Shown here one piece after another: positions 51,074 to 60,643 of a DNA stretch of 64,000 nt (position 1 is its first letter; each line of letters opens with the position of its first letter). Origin of the DNA: Bin5 sp009843665 (GTDB lineage Bacteria > Chloroflexota > Anaerolineae > Caldilineales > Caldilineaceae). The notes under the pieces were generated by a model, which saw nothing but the letters and a program-made list of their open reading frames with translations, was not told the origin of the DNA and made no database searches. The translations under genes were made by a program, and so were the position numbers. The DNA is taken from contig OZ244818.1 of NCBI GenBank assembly GCA_965220285.1, positions 1,116,001-1,180,000 of the forward strand, written 5' to 3'.

Positions 51074-51224
51074 TGTTCGCTGCGGGCACTCCTTCTGGTA
51101 TAATCCTGCATACTGACTAACCTAATACCCCACTTCCTTGTGGATACTTCCCGAAATTCGAACGGCTCCTGTGATCTGAGGGCGATTCGGTCCTGCCAGT
51201 AGCACGAAGGAGTACAGGTAGACC

Positions 51225-52163
51225 TTGACAACATCAGAGAATTTCGGCGCGGCTGCAGCAGAAATGGGAAGTATGCGCACGCCAGATGATGTGCCAGGCG
51301 CAAATGCCGAACATGGGTTTGTTCCGAAGACCATTTCAGCGACGTCCAGCAGCGCGTTGCTGGATGCCCGCTTCTGGCCGGAACTCTCTCCTTGGCGGGT
51401 CTCTGCTGCCTGGTCGCTGGCAGCGGCGGCATTGGCCGCTGGAATCGGCGACGTAGGCCACACGGCATCCCCGCAGACGCTGGTACTTCTCTTCCTGCTG
51501 GTCGATCCCTTGTGGGGTAACATCTGGGGCGGGCTTGCTGCGCCGGATGCATTGCCCCGAATAAGGTTAACAGTGTCGCAGAGGCGCCCGGGGCTGCCGT
51601 ACTTGGCCTTAGGGTCGCCTGCTGCCCGCGTTCTGGGAATGCACGGTCCCGGCGTACTCTCAATTCTGGCGCGGGCTTGGCTTCCGGGCGTAGCTATAGC
51701 TATTGTGGCCGCATACGCAATCGGCATGTCGGCGGTTTGGGCCACAATGATAGTACTTGGCCTCGCGGTAGGTGCCTGGCTTCAGCGCCACGCAGCGCTT
51801 GTTCCTGCCTCCGCACTCCACAGTCTGGCGGTCGTGGCGGTGCCCTGGATCACGGGCCTGACGGTGTTCGGCGTCGATCCCTGGAGCGGACGCCACTTGA
51901 CACTGATCTTGCTTTGGTCATTGCATGTCTGGGGCGCGAACAATAGTTTGGAAAACCCTGGAAGGCTGGGTGGACTCGCGGGCATGGCGGCGGCTCAGGC
52001 TGGTATCGCCCTGTTGCTGATAGTCGGTCGGGCACCACTGTTTTTGGCTGTGTTGTGCATTTTATGGTTGGCGACCTGGGTGTCGGTCTACCGCGGACAG
52101 TCGCTTGTTAACGTCCAGGCCTCCTGGACGGCGGCTCTGCTGGTTAGCGCTGCCGCGCTGTAG
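51225..52163 (+). CDS. Hypothetical polytopic membrane protein
   Basis: Up to 312 residues with about eight hydrophobic segments after a 50-residue polar lead (first VSAAWSLAAAALAAGIG, later GVAIAIVAAYAIGMSAVWAT and GIALLLIVGRAPLFLAVLCI). No catalytic motif is recognised. The TTG at 51225 has AAGGAG upstream at a long spacing, and an ATG slightly downstream is possible. The general pattern is like prenyltransferase-type or transporter-like membrane proteins, but no Asp-rich motif (D-x-x-x-D) is visible. Function unknown. Confidence 0.6.
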   Translation: MTTSENFGAAAAEMGSMRTPDDVPGANAEHGFVPKTISATSSSALLDARFWPELSPWRVSAAWSLAAAALAAGIGDVGHTASPQTLVLLFLLVDPLWGNIWGGLAAPDALPRIRLTVSQRRPGLPYLALGSPAARVLGMHGPGVLSILARAWLPGVAIAIVAAYAIGMSAVWATMIVLGLAVGAWLQRHAALVPASALHSLAVVAVPWITGLTVFGVDPWSGRHLTLILLWSLHVWGANNSLENPGRLGGLAGMAAAQAGIALLLIVGRAPLFLAVLCILWLATWVSVYRGQSLVNVQASWTAALLVSAAAL

Positions 52164-52319
52164 CAGCCATTCGGTCGACAGATGAGAAGGTCTACCAGGC
52201 TCGCACTGGAAAGAGTCGCGAGAATTGGAACTTTGCGATTGAATAGTCCGTCTTAATTCACGGATACATCCACCCTTGCCAAGGAGACTTGTCTCCAGGA
52301 TTCCAAGCAGGAGAAGATT

Positions 52320-53255
52320 GTGAGCGTTACGCCCCTCAACCATTTTACTGGCATTGATACCCTTACGAGTGAACAGTTCTGGGGTCTCCTCAAGCTGGCA
52401 AGGCAGCTGAAAGATGAGTGGACGGCGTGCGGCCGCAATGGCCCTATTCTGGCGGGTAAGTCGCTGGCGATGCTCTTTGAGAAGCCGTCACTGCGCACTC
52501 GTGTCAGCTTTGAAATGGGCATGCAACATTTGGGAGGCTATGCGTTCTATCTCAGTCCGGCGGAGGTCGGCCTGGGTACGCGTGAAAGCCCGGCAGATGT
52601 GATCCGGGTTTTGGGCGGTTATGTGGACGGCGTAATGGCGCGCGTTTTCGCGCACCGCCATATCGAGGAGATGGTTGAGTGGGGTAGCGTGCCCATTATC
52701 AACGGTTTGAGCGACTTCAGCCATCCTTGTCAGGCACTTGCCGATGTGTTCACAATCTGGGAGCAACTCGGTTCGGTAGAGGACAGAACGCTGGTGTACG
52801 TGGGTGACGGCGCCAACAATGTGGCGACCAGCCTGCTTATGGCCGCGGGCAAGGTGGGCCTCAACGTGCGCGTCGTGGCGCCGCAGGGTTATGTTCCATC
52901 CGGGAATGTGCTGGACGCAGCGGAGGCGGAGGTCGAAGTTACCGACGACTTGGACGGCGTTAAGGGAGCCGATGTCCTGTATACGGATGTTTGGGTCAGT
53001 ATGGGAGATGAGGAAGAGCGGGAAGAGAGAATGGCTGTCCTACCGCCGTACCAGATAAACTCGGCGTTGGTAGAGCGGTCGGAGAACGAGGAAGTACTGG
53101 TCATGCACTGCCTTCCCGCCCACCGCGGCGAAGAGATTTCCGATGCTGTGGCTGACGGTGACCGTAGCCGAGTCTTTCCTCAGGCCCATAACCGGCTTCA
53201 CGCACAGAAAGCAGTCCTTGCGCATTTGCTGGGAGGTGTGCCGTTGCCTTCATGA
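52320..53255 (+). CDS. argF: Ornithine carbamoyltransferase
   Basis: Arginine biosynthesis enzyme making citrulline from ornithine and carbamoyl phosphate, 311 residues. The carbamoyl-phosphate loop is K-P-S-L-R-T-R (about residues 51-57), with H-P-C-Q at about 139. The ornithine-side loop holds D-V-W-V-S-M-G (about 222-228) and H-C-L-P-A-H-R-G (about 262-269). The GTG start has GGAG upstream. The S-L-R-T-R form in place of S-T-R-T-R is common in this family. It stands alone here, without other arg genes. Confidence 0.95.
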   Translation: MSVTPLNHFTGIDTLTSEQFWGLLKLARQLKDEWTACGRNGPILAGKSLAMLFEKPSLRTRVSFEMGMQHLGGYAFYLSPAEVGLGTRESPADVIRVLGGYVDGVMARVFAHRHIEEMVEWGSVPIINGLSDFSHPCQALADVFTIWEQLGSVEDRTLVYVGDGANNVATSLLMAAGKVGLNVRVVAPQGYVPSGNVLDAAEAEVEVTDDLDGVKGADVLYTDVWVSMGDEEEREERMAVLPPYQINSALVERSENEEVLVMHCLPAHRGEEISDAVADGDRSRVFPQAHNRLHAQKAVLAHLLGGVPLPS

Positions 53256-53429
53256 GAGGGCACAATCGAATTGTGAGAGAAGTAAACATTCTGGTTTTCG
53301 ACAAGGTTCCTTGAAAGCGCTTTTCCTGGTGGTTTCGAACTTGATTTACTCATTTAGGCCGGTCCGACCGGACCGTACGGGCAGCGGTAACAGATCCGAC
53401 GGGGAATTCTCCTATGCGGAGAAGAAAAC

Positions 53430-54251
53430 ATGACTGACATTGTAGCCATTCTCAGTCGCCTGACCGACTGGCGAAACGTCGTAGATCTTTTCCTGCTCAT
53501 GCTGGTTTTCTATGCGTTGTTGCATCTGCTGCGGGGAACGCAGGCCGCGCAGCTTGTGCTTGGCATTTTGATTATCGGCATTTTGGTCTTTGTTCTTGTC
53601 CGTACTGTGGAGTTGACTGCCTTCAGCTGGTTGTTGCGAAACAGCTCTCTGGTCGTATTTGTGGCGATCCCCGTAATCTTTCAGCCGGAGATTCGCCGCG
53701 TTCTTGAACAGGTGGGGCGGAGGACGCCTTTCTTCTTGCGCCGCACCACTGGAGGGGCGGAACCGCTGATCAACGAGATCGTCCGCGCATGCGAGCAACT
53801 GTCGGCGCGGCGTCACGGCACGTTGCTGGTGCTGGAGGGGAGCGGCGGGTTGATGGAGTATATCGACCGTGGGGTCAAAATCGAAGGCGAACTGACTGAT
53901 GAGCTTCTTCTCACGATATTTTTCCCGGGAACAGCTCTCCACGACGGGGCCGTGATCGTACAGGATGGTAAAGTTGCAGCAGCTTCCTGCATTTTGCCCC
54001 TGACAAACCGCAATATTGCCGACCACCAACTGGGCACTCGACACCGTGCAGCCATTGGGATCACGGAGTTAACAGACGCCATGAGTGTGGTCGTTTCCGA
54101 AGAGACGGGTGCGATTTCGATTGCAACGGGCGGCCGCATGGCCCGGCGTTTGGAAGCGAACGAGTTACGGCGCAGGCTGACAGAATTCTATGATCCACGG
54201 CCATTAATGGGCAACGCAGAGACCGGAGAATTCCTTGCTGAGGATAGATGA
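53430..54251 (+). CDS. cdaA: Diadenylate cyclase CdaA
   Basis: Membrane-bound c-di-AMP synthase, 273 residues. Three N-terminal membrane segments (VVDLFLLMLVFYALLHLL, LVLGILIIGILVFVLV, then a third near WLLRNSSLVVFVAIPVIF) are followed by the DisA_N domain. The catalytic D-G-A-V-I-V (about 173-178) and R-H-R (about 204-206) motifs are intact. c-di-AMP controls osmolyte and potassium balance. The next gene is its usual partner YbbR/CdaR, and its start lies inside the end of cdaA. Confidence 0.95.
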   Translation: MTDIVAILSRLTDWRNVVDLFLLMLVFYALLHLLRGTQAAQLVLGILIIGILVFVLVRTVELTAFSWLLRNSSLVVFVAIPVIFQPEIRRVLEQVGRRTPFFLRRTTGGAEPLINEIVRACEQLSARRHGTLLVLEGSGGLMEYIDRGVKIEGELTDELLLTIFFPGTALHDGAVIVQDGKVAAASCILPLTNRNIADHQLGTRHRAAIGITELTDAMSVVVSEETGAISIATGGRMARRLEANELRRRLTEFYDPRPLMGNAETGEFLAEDR

Positions 54252-55659
54252 AATCCGGCGATACGGTCGCTCCATGAAACCGACAACCACACTGCTTCTG
54301 TCGGTTCTCTTGGCGTTTGTCGTTTGGTTTATCGCAATCGATCAGGAAAACCCTATGATTCGGGAGGAGTATGAAGAGCCGATTCTGATCGAACTCAGAA
54401 ACATGGGGCCAGGCCTGCAGAGTGTGCAAGACCTGACGAATCGCACGGCCATGCTGACGCTGCGGGCGCCCCAGCGCACACTGGATGCTCTCCAGGTAGA
54501 CGATTTCAGCGCGGTCATAGACTTGGCGAATCTGACAGCGGGCAGCTACGAGGTAGAGGTAGAGGTCACGGCGCTGAACCCTGACGTGGAAGTCATCGCG
54601 CTTGAACCGCGGCAACTGCGAGTACAGCTGGAGCCGGTGATTTCCCGTTTTGTACCGATAGAGGTGGAGGTAATGGACAGCGCGGCATTCGGGTACGACT
54701 GGCAGGAGCCGCTGTCGGAGCCGCTGGAGGTGGAGATTTCCGGCCCGCGGACACTTGTCTCGCAGGTCCGGTCGGTGATCGCAACAGTCTTTCTACGCAA
54801 TGCCAAGAGCCAGGTGGAGCAGGTCCGGCCGTTGATCGCCCGCAATGCCCAAAACCTGGAGGTGGCAAGAGTCAAGATTGATCCGGGCACAGCGCGAATC
54901 GTTGTACCTGTGGTACAGCCGCCGGGGCGCAAGGAGGTGGTCGTGCGCGCCGACGTGAAGGGCCTACCTTCGCCGAATTACCGCCTTACGGGAGTAAACG
55001 TCGAACCACAGACGATCGTTCTGTCGGGCAGCCCGAGCGCTCTGCGGGAAGTTCCCGGATTTGTGGAGACGACACCTCTTGACATAGAGGGCGCGACTGA
55101 CGACGTACGGGAAAGCCTTCCCCTGATCCTGCCAGAGAATGTTTCCTCCCTTCAGGTCAGCGTGCAGGTAACGGTCGGTGTTGCCCCGTTGGAAAGCAGC
55201 CTGACCGTAACTCGCCATCCGGTCATTCAGGGTGCGGGCGACGACATGCGCATCACCGTTTCACTGGAAGAGGTCGAGGTGATCGTGAGCGGCCCGTTGC
55301 CGCGGTTGGAACTGCTGGGCCCGGAAGAGGTGCGTGTTCTGCTGGATTTGACGGGACTATTGCCCGGCAGCCACTTGGTCGAACCGACGGTTGTGGTGCC
55401 CGAAGGAATCGTTGAGCAGGGAGTAATCCCTGAGGCGATCGAAGTGCTGATAGAGTCCTTAATCACGCCGACGGCCACGGCGACGCCTGAGCCAGTCGAG
55501 ACTCCGGGAACACCGGTACCGGCGGAAGCGACAACCGAGGCCGAAGCGGAGCCAACCGAGACGCCGCCATCGGCAACTGAGACGGTGCAACCCTCGCCCG
55601 TGCCGGCGCCGGTGCAAACTGAGCCGTCTCCGACGGAAACACCTGAAACGTCCAATTGA
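54235..55659 (+). CDS. cdaR: YbbR-domain protein (CdaR-like)
   Basis: Extracytoplasmic regulator that contacts CdaA, 474 residues from the TTG at 54235 (GGAGA upstream). An ATG at 54274 is the alternative and leaves almost no residues before the membrane helix. The helix (TTTLLLSVLLAFVVWFIAI) is followed by four YbbR-like beta domains (for example VVVRADVKGLPSPNYRLTG at about 230). The last 65 residues are a Pro/Thr/Glu-rich tail. Overlap with cdaA supports coupling. Confidence 0.88.
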   Translation: MLRIDEIRRYGRSMKPTTTLLLSVLLAFVVWFIAIDQENPMIREEYEEPILIELRNMGPGLQSVQDLTNRTAMLTLRAPQRTLDALQVDDFSAVIDLANLTAGSYEVEVEVTALNPDVEVIALEPRQLRVQLEPVISRFVPIEVEVMDSAAFGYDWQEPLSEPLEVEISGPRTLVSQVRSVIATVFLRNAKSQVEQVRPLIARNAQNLEVARVKIDPGTARIVVPVVQPPGRKEVVVRADVKGLPSPNYRLTGVNVEPQTIVLSGSPSALREVPGFVETTPLDIEGATDDVRESLPLILPENVSSLQVSVQVTVGVAPLESSLTVTRHPVIQGAGDDMRITVSLEEVEVIVSGPLPRLELLGPEEVRVLLDLTGLLPGSHLVEPTVVVPEGIVEQGVIPEAIEVLIESLITPTATATPEPVETPGTPVPAEATTEAEAEPTETPPSATETVQPSPVPAPVQTEPSPTETPETSN

Positions 55660-55665
55660 TCTGGT

Positions 55666-57039
55666 ATGACGCAACGAAAAGCAGTGGTCGCGCTTGTGGG
55701 TCGGCCCAACGTGGGCAAATCGACTCTTTTCAACCGACTCATTGGCGCCAGAACGGCGATAGTCGAAGACCTGCCTGGCACGACCCGGGACCGGATTTAC
55801 GGGGAGGCGGAGTGGAGCGGCGTTTCCTTCGTCGTGATCGACACAGGGGGTCTTGAAGCGCAGAAGACGGCCGAGTACAGGGCTACACGGGCGGGCGTTG
55901 CGCCCCTGGCACGTGATTCCGCCCGCTACGTGACCGAAATCACGAATCAGGCCCGAATTGCGGTGGACGAGGCGGATGTCATCGTTCTGGTGGTGGACGG
56001 AAAGGATGGCCTGACAGCAGCTGATGAGGACCTTGCAGAATTCCTGCAGCAGACGACCAAACCTGTCTTCGTCGCGGTAAACAAGGCTGAGAGTGAACAG
56101 AGACAGCTGGACGCAACCGAGTTCTGGGCGCTGGGGGTCGGCGAACCGATCGCAATCAGTGCCTTTCACGGAATAGGCGTTGGCGACCTGCTCGACGTGA
56201 TCGCGGCTGAACTTTCCGACAGTTTGGTTGGAGAAGAGAGGGAGGAAGATGTCGTTGCCGTCGCGCTTGTGGGGAGACCGAATGTAGGGAAGAGCAGTCT
56301 GCTCAACACCTTGATCGGGCGCGAAAGGGCAATTGTAAGTGAAATCGCCGGCACGACGCGCGACCCCATTGACACTGAGATTATCTACCATGGTCAGAGA
56401 GTCTCCCTGATTGACACGGCGGGAATCCGGCGGCGGGGGAGGGTAGAGCCGGGGATAGAGAAATACAGTGTTCTTCGCAGCATGCGCAGCATCGATCGAG
56501 CCGACGTGGCCCTGCTTCTCGTCGACGGCGTCGAGGGGGTTACCGCGCAAGATGCGCACATCGCGGGCCACGTGCTGGAGGCGCACAAGAGCGTCGTCGT
56601 GCTGGTGAACAAGTGGGACATTGTCGAGAAAAACACGCAGACGATGGTAGAATATACGCGTAAGGTACGCGCGGATCTGCAGTTTCTGGACTACGTGCCT
56701 GTACTTTTCGTCAGCGCGTTGACGAAGCAGAGAGTGCAGAAGGTGCTGCCAACGGCGCTGACGGTGGCCTCCGAACGGAAGCACCGCATCCCGACGGCGG
56801 AGCTGAACGGCGTCATTCAGGATGCCTATCACCGTTCACCACCGGCTACGAAGCAGCAGCGGCCTCTTCGTATCTATTATGCAACTCAGGCCAGCGTTGA
56901 GCCGCCTACCTTTATTCTTTTCGTCAATGATCCGGAGCTGGCCCACTTCAGCTATCTTCGTTACGTGGAAAACCAATTGCGACGGCATTACCCATTCGTC
57001 GGTACGCCTATAAGGATTCGCCTGCGGGCCCGCTCCTGA
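55666..57039 (+). CDS. der: Ribosome biogenesis GTPase Der (EngA)
   Basis: Double Ras-like GTPase needed for 50S ribosome assembly, 457 residues. The first G domain has G-R-P-N-V-G-K-S-T (residues 12-20), D-T-G-G and N-K-A-E (a variant of NKxD). The second has G-R-P-N-V-G-K-S-S (about 205), D-T-A-G and N-K-W-D. The KH-like C-terminal domain ends the protein (LRIYYATQ, PTFILFVNDPELAHFSYLRY). The gene begins 6 bases after the YbbR gene. Confidence 0.96.
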   Translation: MTQRKAVVALVGRPNVGKSTLFNRLIGARTAIVEDLPGTTRDRIYGEAEWSGVSFVVIDTGGLEAQKTAEYRATRAGVAPLARDSARYVTEITNQARIAVDEADVIVLVVDGKDGLTAADEDLAEFLQQTTKPVFVAVNKAESEQRQLDATEFWALGVGEPIAISAFHGIGVGDLLDVIAAELSDSLVGEEREEDVVAVALVGRPNVGKSSLLNTLIGRERAIVSEIAGTTRDPIDTEIIYHGQRVSLIDTAGIRRRGRVEPGIEKYSVLRSMRSIDRADVALLLVDGVEGVTAQDAHIAGHVLEAHKSVVVLVNKWDIVEKNTQTMVEYTRKVRADLQFLDYVPVLFVSALTKQRVQKVLPTALTVASERKHRIPTAELNGVIQDAYHRSPPATKQQRPLRIYYATQASVEPPTFILFVNDPELAHFSYLRYVENQLRRHYPFVGTPIRIRLRARS

Positions 57040-57241
57040 TTCAATTCCTTTGAAGGTTCACTTGCCTGGGCAGGATTCGGTATCAGGTAACATGCGGCGA
57101 CCCCGCCTGGCGTGAGGGCTCGCGGTGCAGGCTTGGATTGCGGCTGACGATGGCGCCCTGACTGACTGAAAGCACACCGGATTCCGTACGTATAGTCAGT
57201 GTAGATACTCTCGCCGATGGACTCGGCTGCATGACCTTACC

Positions 57242-58204
57242 ATGTTCCTAGCAAACTGGCGGCGACTTATGAATACGACAAAGACCTTTCGCACTGAGAT
57301 AACGCTGCTGGTTGCTCTGGCGGCATCTGCGGGGTTTTTTGGCTATCTGGGCTATGGACTGCTAGAGTTGCCGGTCTCCTCTGCGTCATTTTCGGCTGAA
57401 CGGGCAATGACCTACGTAGAGGCGCAGATGGACTTCGGATACAGAATAACCGGGACGGAGGCCCATCGTGAGATGGGCGACTGGTTGGTAAGAGAATTGA
57501 ATTCAAATGGATGGGATGTTCTGATTCAGCCGTTTCGCCCACTACCAGATGTGGAGGCACGCAACTTCATCGCCTACAAGGGATCGGGGCCGGTGATCAT
57601 ACTGGGAGCGCATTATGATACGCGAATCTATTCTGACGAGGACCCGGATCCCGCCAACCGTGAGAAACCTGTGCCCGGAGCCAACGATGGCGCGTCAGGC
57701 GTGGCGGTTCTGCTTGAGTTGGCACGTACGCTGGACGTGGACAGCACCGATCACACGATCTGCCTGGCATTTTTTGACGCAGAAGACAATGGACGCATCC
57801 CCGGATGGGACTGGATTCTGGGCAGCCGCTTTTTTGTCGAGAATCTGGAAGCGCTGGGCGAGTGCCAGTCGCCGCGATACACGGTCATCGTAGACATGAT
57901 AGGCGACGCCGACCAGCAACTTCTGTGGGAGCCGAATTCCGACCGACGTCTGACCGAAGCGATCTGGTCAGTTGCTGCACAACTGGGATATGGTGAGTGG
58001 TTCCGCCTCGCACCGGGCACTCCTATACTTGACGACCACACGCCATTTCTTGAGGCCGGCTACATTGCCATTGACATAATCGATTTTACCTATCCTTACT
58101 GGCATACCATTGAGGACACGATCAATAAATTAAGTGAAGAAAGTTTTGAAAGGGTAGGCGCCACGCTGGAGGTGTGGCTGGAGAACGGTGCACCGGGACC
58201 GTAG
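57242..58204 (+). CDS. M28-family peptidase/glutaminyl cyclase-like protein
   Basis: 320 residues with an N-terminal membrane anchor (ITLLVALAASAGFFGYLGYG) that places it outside the membrane. Zinc-site motifs are L-G-A-H-Y-D-T-R (about 119-126), A-N-D-G-A-S-G (about 148-154), D-A-E-D (about 180), V-D-M-I-G-D (about 218) and Y-W-H-T (about 283). The pattern resembles bacterial glutaminyl-peptide cyclotransferases as well as M28 aminopeptidases, and the sequence alone does not decide between them. Confidence 0.82.
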   Translation: MFLANWRRLMNTTKTFRTEITLLVALAASAGFFGYLGYGLLELPVSSASFSAERAMTYVEAQMDFGYRITGTEAHREMGDWLVRELNSNGWDVLIQPFRPLPDVEARNFIAYKGSGPVIILGAHYDTRIYSDEDPDPANREKPVPGANDGASGVAVLLELARTLDVDSTDHTICLAFFDAEDNGRIPGWDWILGSRFFVENLEALGECQSPRYTVIVDMIGDADQQLLWEPNSDRRLTEAIWSVAAQLGYGEWFRLAPGTPILDDHTPFLEAGYIAIDIIDFTYPYWHTIEDTINKLSEESFERVGATLEVWLENGAPGP

Positions 58205-58332
58205 GGGAAAGACTCGGCGCGGAGTGATGTTGAGTCGCCCATACGGCGGATTTTTCGTGAAAGCGCGAGGATCTTCTATACTTTGGAATGAAAGTATCGA
58301 CGCGTTCTCATTGACAAGGCTACGATAACTGT

Positions 58333-59292
58333 ATGGGTCCGACCATTTTTGAACTCGAAATATTTGGCAGGGTCTTTGCTCCGGGGTGGTATGGTGTATT
58401 CATCGTTGGCGGCGCTGTGGTCGCTGCCTGGCTGTCTGCGAGGCTTTCCCGAAGAGCCGGAGAAAACCCAGACCACATCTGGAACCTACTGGCCTGGACG
58501 CTGCTCTTGGGCATAGTCGGCGCCCGCTTGTATCACGTGTTCAGCACACCGGCTGACGGGCCAGGTTGGGCCTTTTATCGCGAAAACCCATTCGAGATCG
58601 TCAGACTGTGGGGCGGGGGAAAGGGAGGTTTCGGGTTTACCGGTTTGGGCATCTACGGCGGATTGATAGGCGGCGTCATCGCCATTGTCTTGTATACCTG
58701 GCGAAATGGGCTGAGCTTTCTGAGCTATTTGGATTACATTGGCCCCAATGTGCTGGTCGCCCAGGCAATCGGGCGGATGGGAAACTTCGCCAATCAGGAG
58801 TTGTACGGTCAGGCTACAGACCTGCCTTGGGCGTTCCACATCAACCCCGTGCATCCCTGCCAGCGCCCAGAGGGGGCGCCTCCTTGCGGCGTGGCCGATG
58901 TCCCACAAGCTACGCTGGACTGGTATGCCAGCAACGGCTTCCACCCGACTTTTTTCTATGAAGCCGGTTGGAGCCTTCTGTTGTTCGGCCTGCTTTACTT
59001 CATTTACTGGCAGTTCGGGCACAAGCTACGCCGGGGCGACGGTGCGCTGATGTATTTCATAGCCTACCCTTTGGGCCGCTTCTGGGTCGAATACTTTCGC
59101 CCGGATGCATGGGTCATGGGCCAACTGGCGACCGCTCAGTGGATCGCAATAATCAGCGTTGTCGTAAGCGTAGCACTTCTCATTGTGCGGCACTACGGCT
59201 GGTCGGCAGAAGAAAATCAGGAAGAGTCTATAGTTTCACTGAGCAGACACAACACCTCTCCGGGCGTTCCCCTGGCTGCGCAGGCCAGCTAA
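58333..59292 (+). CDS. lgt: Prolipoprotein diacylglyceryl transferase
   Basis: Membrane enzyme that attaches diacylglycerol to lipobox cysteines, 319 residues. The signature G-R-M-G-N-F-A-N-Q-E (about residues 149-158) and the earlier GIYGGLIGGVIA (about 111) are intact. About seven hydrophobic segments are visible. It will modify lipoproteins like those at 10067, 26483 and 63193. The ATG follows a poor ribosome site. Confidence 0.94.
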   Translation: MGPTIFELEIFGRVFAPGWYGVFIVGGAVVAAWLSARLSRRAGENPDHIWNLLAWTLLLGIVGARLYHVFSTPADGPGWAFYRENPFEIVRLWGGGKGGFGFTGLGIYGGLIGGVIAIVLYTWRNGLSFLSYLDYIGPNVLVAQAIGRMGNFANQELYGQATDLPWAFHINPVHPCQRPEGAPPCGVADVPQATLDWYASNGFHPTFFYEAGWSLLLFGLLYFIYWQFGHKLRRGDGALMYFIAYPLGRFWVEYFRPDAWVMGQLATAQWIAIISVVVSVALLIVRHYGWSAEENQEESIVSLSRHNTSPGVPLAAQAS

Positions 59293-59413
59293 ATTGCGTT
59301 CACTATGGAATTGCAGTTAGCGCTGGCAAGGCTCTCACTGCGCATTCGAGCTGGTTGACCATCTGGCACGAGAGCGTCCTGCAAGTAGCAGGTCTGCGCG
59401 ACGACCTCCTCTT

Positions 59414-59701
59414 TCATGCAACCATTTCAATAAAGTAATCCACAACCTCGGCATCTAGACGCCAGTTTTCGACGCGGATGGCTATCTTTTCGAGTTGCCT
59501 GTATGCCAGCGCACCGTTCTGGCTGACACAAGCTACTTCGAGAACAGCCCGGCTCAGCGTATCCTGCCCTTCGGCTTCGCAAACCGAAACGTTGTAGTCT
59601 CGACGCAGCCGGGCAATTAGAGGTTTGACGATGCTTCGCTTCTCCTTCAGCGAATTCGTTAGGGGCAAATAGAGTTCGAGAGTCAGATGCCCGATTGCCA
59701 T
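59414..59701 (-). CDS. DUF503 family protein
   Basis: 95 residues, typical DUF503 length. The signature S-L-K-E-K-R-S-I-V-K (residues 17-26) and R-R-D-Y-N-V-S-V-C-E (about 33-42) are present. Members often lie near rbfA/truB, where their role is unknown. Here it lies beside a lipoate ligase-like gene, with 6 bases between. Confidence 0.85.
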   Translation of the reverse strand: MAIGHLTLELYLPLTNSLKEKRSIVKPLIARLRRDYNVSVCEAEGQDTLSRAVLEVACVSQNGALAYRQLEKIAIRVENWRLDAEVVDYFIEMVA

Positions 59702-59707
59702 GTGACG

Positions 59708-60541
59708 TTACCGCTGCAGAGTCCAGGCCGGATCCGCATAGCGGGTGCGGATGAGTTCGGCGCTGCGGCGCAGTTCGTTTGGGGAGAGTGTGCCTGGTTC
59801 GAGGTCCTGGTCCAGCGTTGACGCGAACCCGTCAGCCATCGCCGCGGCTAGTCGAGGAAAACCTAGTTGATCTGAATCCGGCGACAGCTCCAGAGCCTCT
59901 GCAAGGGTGACGGCCTGCCGCCGCAGTTGTTGCCGCAGGTGATCTTTCGCGGCGCAGGGAAGCGCGAGGACATCCACAAGCCGCGCGACATCGCCCCATA
60001 GCGGCAAACTGCCATGCTGAAGGACATAGCCTTTGCGGCGGCTTTGCGCACTGCCCATGAGTTTTCTGCCACCGGCGGTGATCTCGTAAGCACTGGGCAT
60101 TTCGAAACAGGCGGCCGACAGTTCGCGCCCGGCGCGTGCACGGGCGCCGGCCTTTTCGGCCTTTAGCCCCAGTATTGTAAGACCGGATAGCAGGGCGTTG
60201 CTGAATCGCAGATAGGCGTCCATCACGCCTCCGGCCATTTGCGGCTCGGCGATGGGGCCGGTGACGGAATAGGTCAGTTCGTCGGCGTGCAGAATCGCCC
60301 TGCCGCCGGTCGCACGGCGTACCAAGTGGTAGCCTTGTTCAGCGACGCTGGCTTCGTCGATGTCGGCTATCTTTTGAAAGCGTCCCAGGCTGACGGTGGG
60401 ACTTTGCCAACGGTAGAAACGCAGGGTGGGCGGAACATCGCCGCCGGCGGCAGCCTCGGCGATCGACTCGTCAACAGCCATATTGGCTGCGCCGGAGCGG
60501 GGCGACTCCTCAATTATCAGACGCCAAGGTGGGGAGTGCAT
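59708..60541 (-). CDS. Lipoate-protein ligase A family protein
   Basis: BPL/LplA-fold acyltransferase, 277 residues. The conserved block V-R-R-A-T-G-G-R-A-I-L-H (about residues 74-85) and the L-M-G-S-A-Q-S-R-R-K-G-Y (about 161-172) are typical of LplA/LipM-like proteins. It either ligates lipoate or moves octanoyl groups to lipoyl domains. The next gene on this strand is YgfZ (upstream), a functionally related C1/lipoyl-type context. Confidence 0.85.
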   Translation of the reverse strand: MHSPPWRLIIEESPRSGAANMAVDESIAEAAAGGDVPPTLRFYRWQSPTVSLGRFQKIADIDEASVAEQGYHLVRRATGGRAILHADELTYSVTGPIAEPQMAGGVMDAYLRFSNALLSGLTILGLKAEKAGARARAGRELSAACFEMPSAYEITAGGRKLMGSAQSRRKGYVLQHGSLPLWGDVARLVDVLALPCAAKDHLRQQLRRQAVTLAEALELSPDSDQLGFPRLAAAMADGFASTLDQDLEPGTLSPNELRRSAELIRTRYADPAWTLQR

Positions 60542-60643
60542 AGAGAAACGCCAGATAGAAAACGGCTGGCTTCAGTTGGCCAGCTACTCGCTCAGATCCT
60601 GGAATCTCCAGGAAGGATGGTACTCATGGCCAGCAGCAGCCAC

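Noticed and set aside
51076..51104. Promoter before the membrane protein at 51225
   Set aside because: TATAAT at 51099-51104 is perfect, but the -35 region (TTCGCT) does not match, so it was not listed as a feature.
52231..52262. Arginine-repressor box before the ornithine carbamoyltransferase gene
   Set aside because: TTGAAT and AATTCA occur, but the spacing is far longer than a normal ARG box and no repressor gene is in view.
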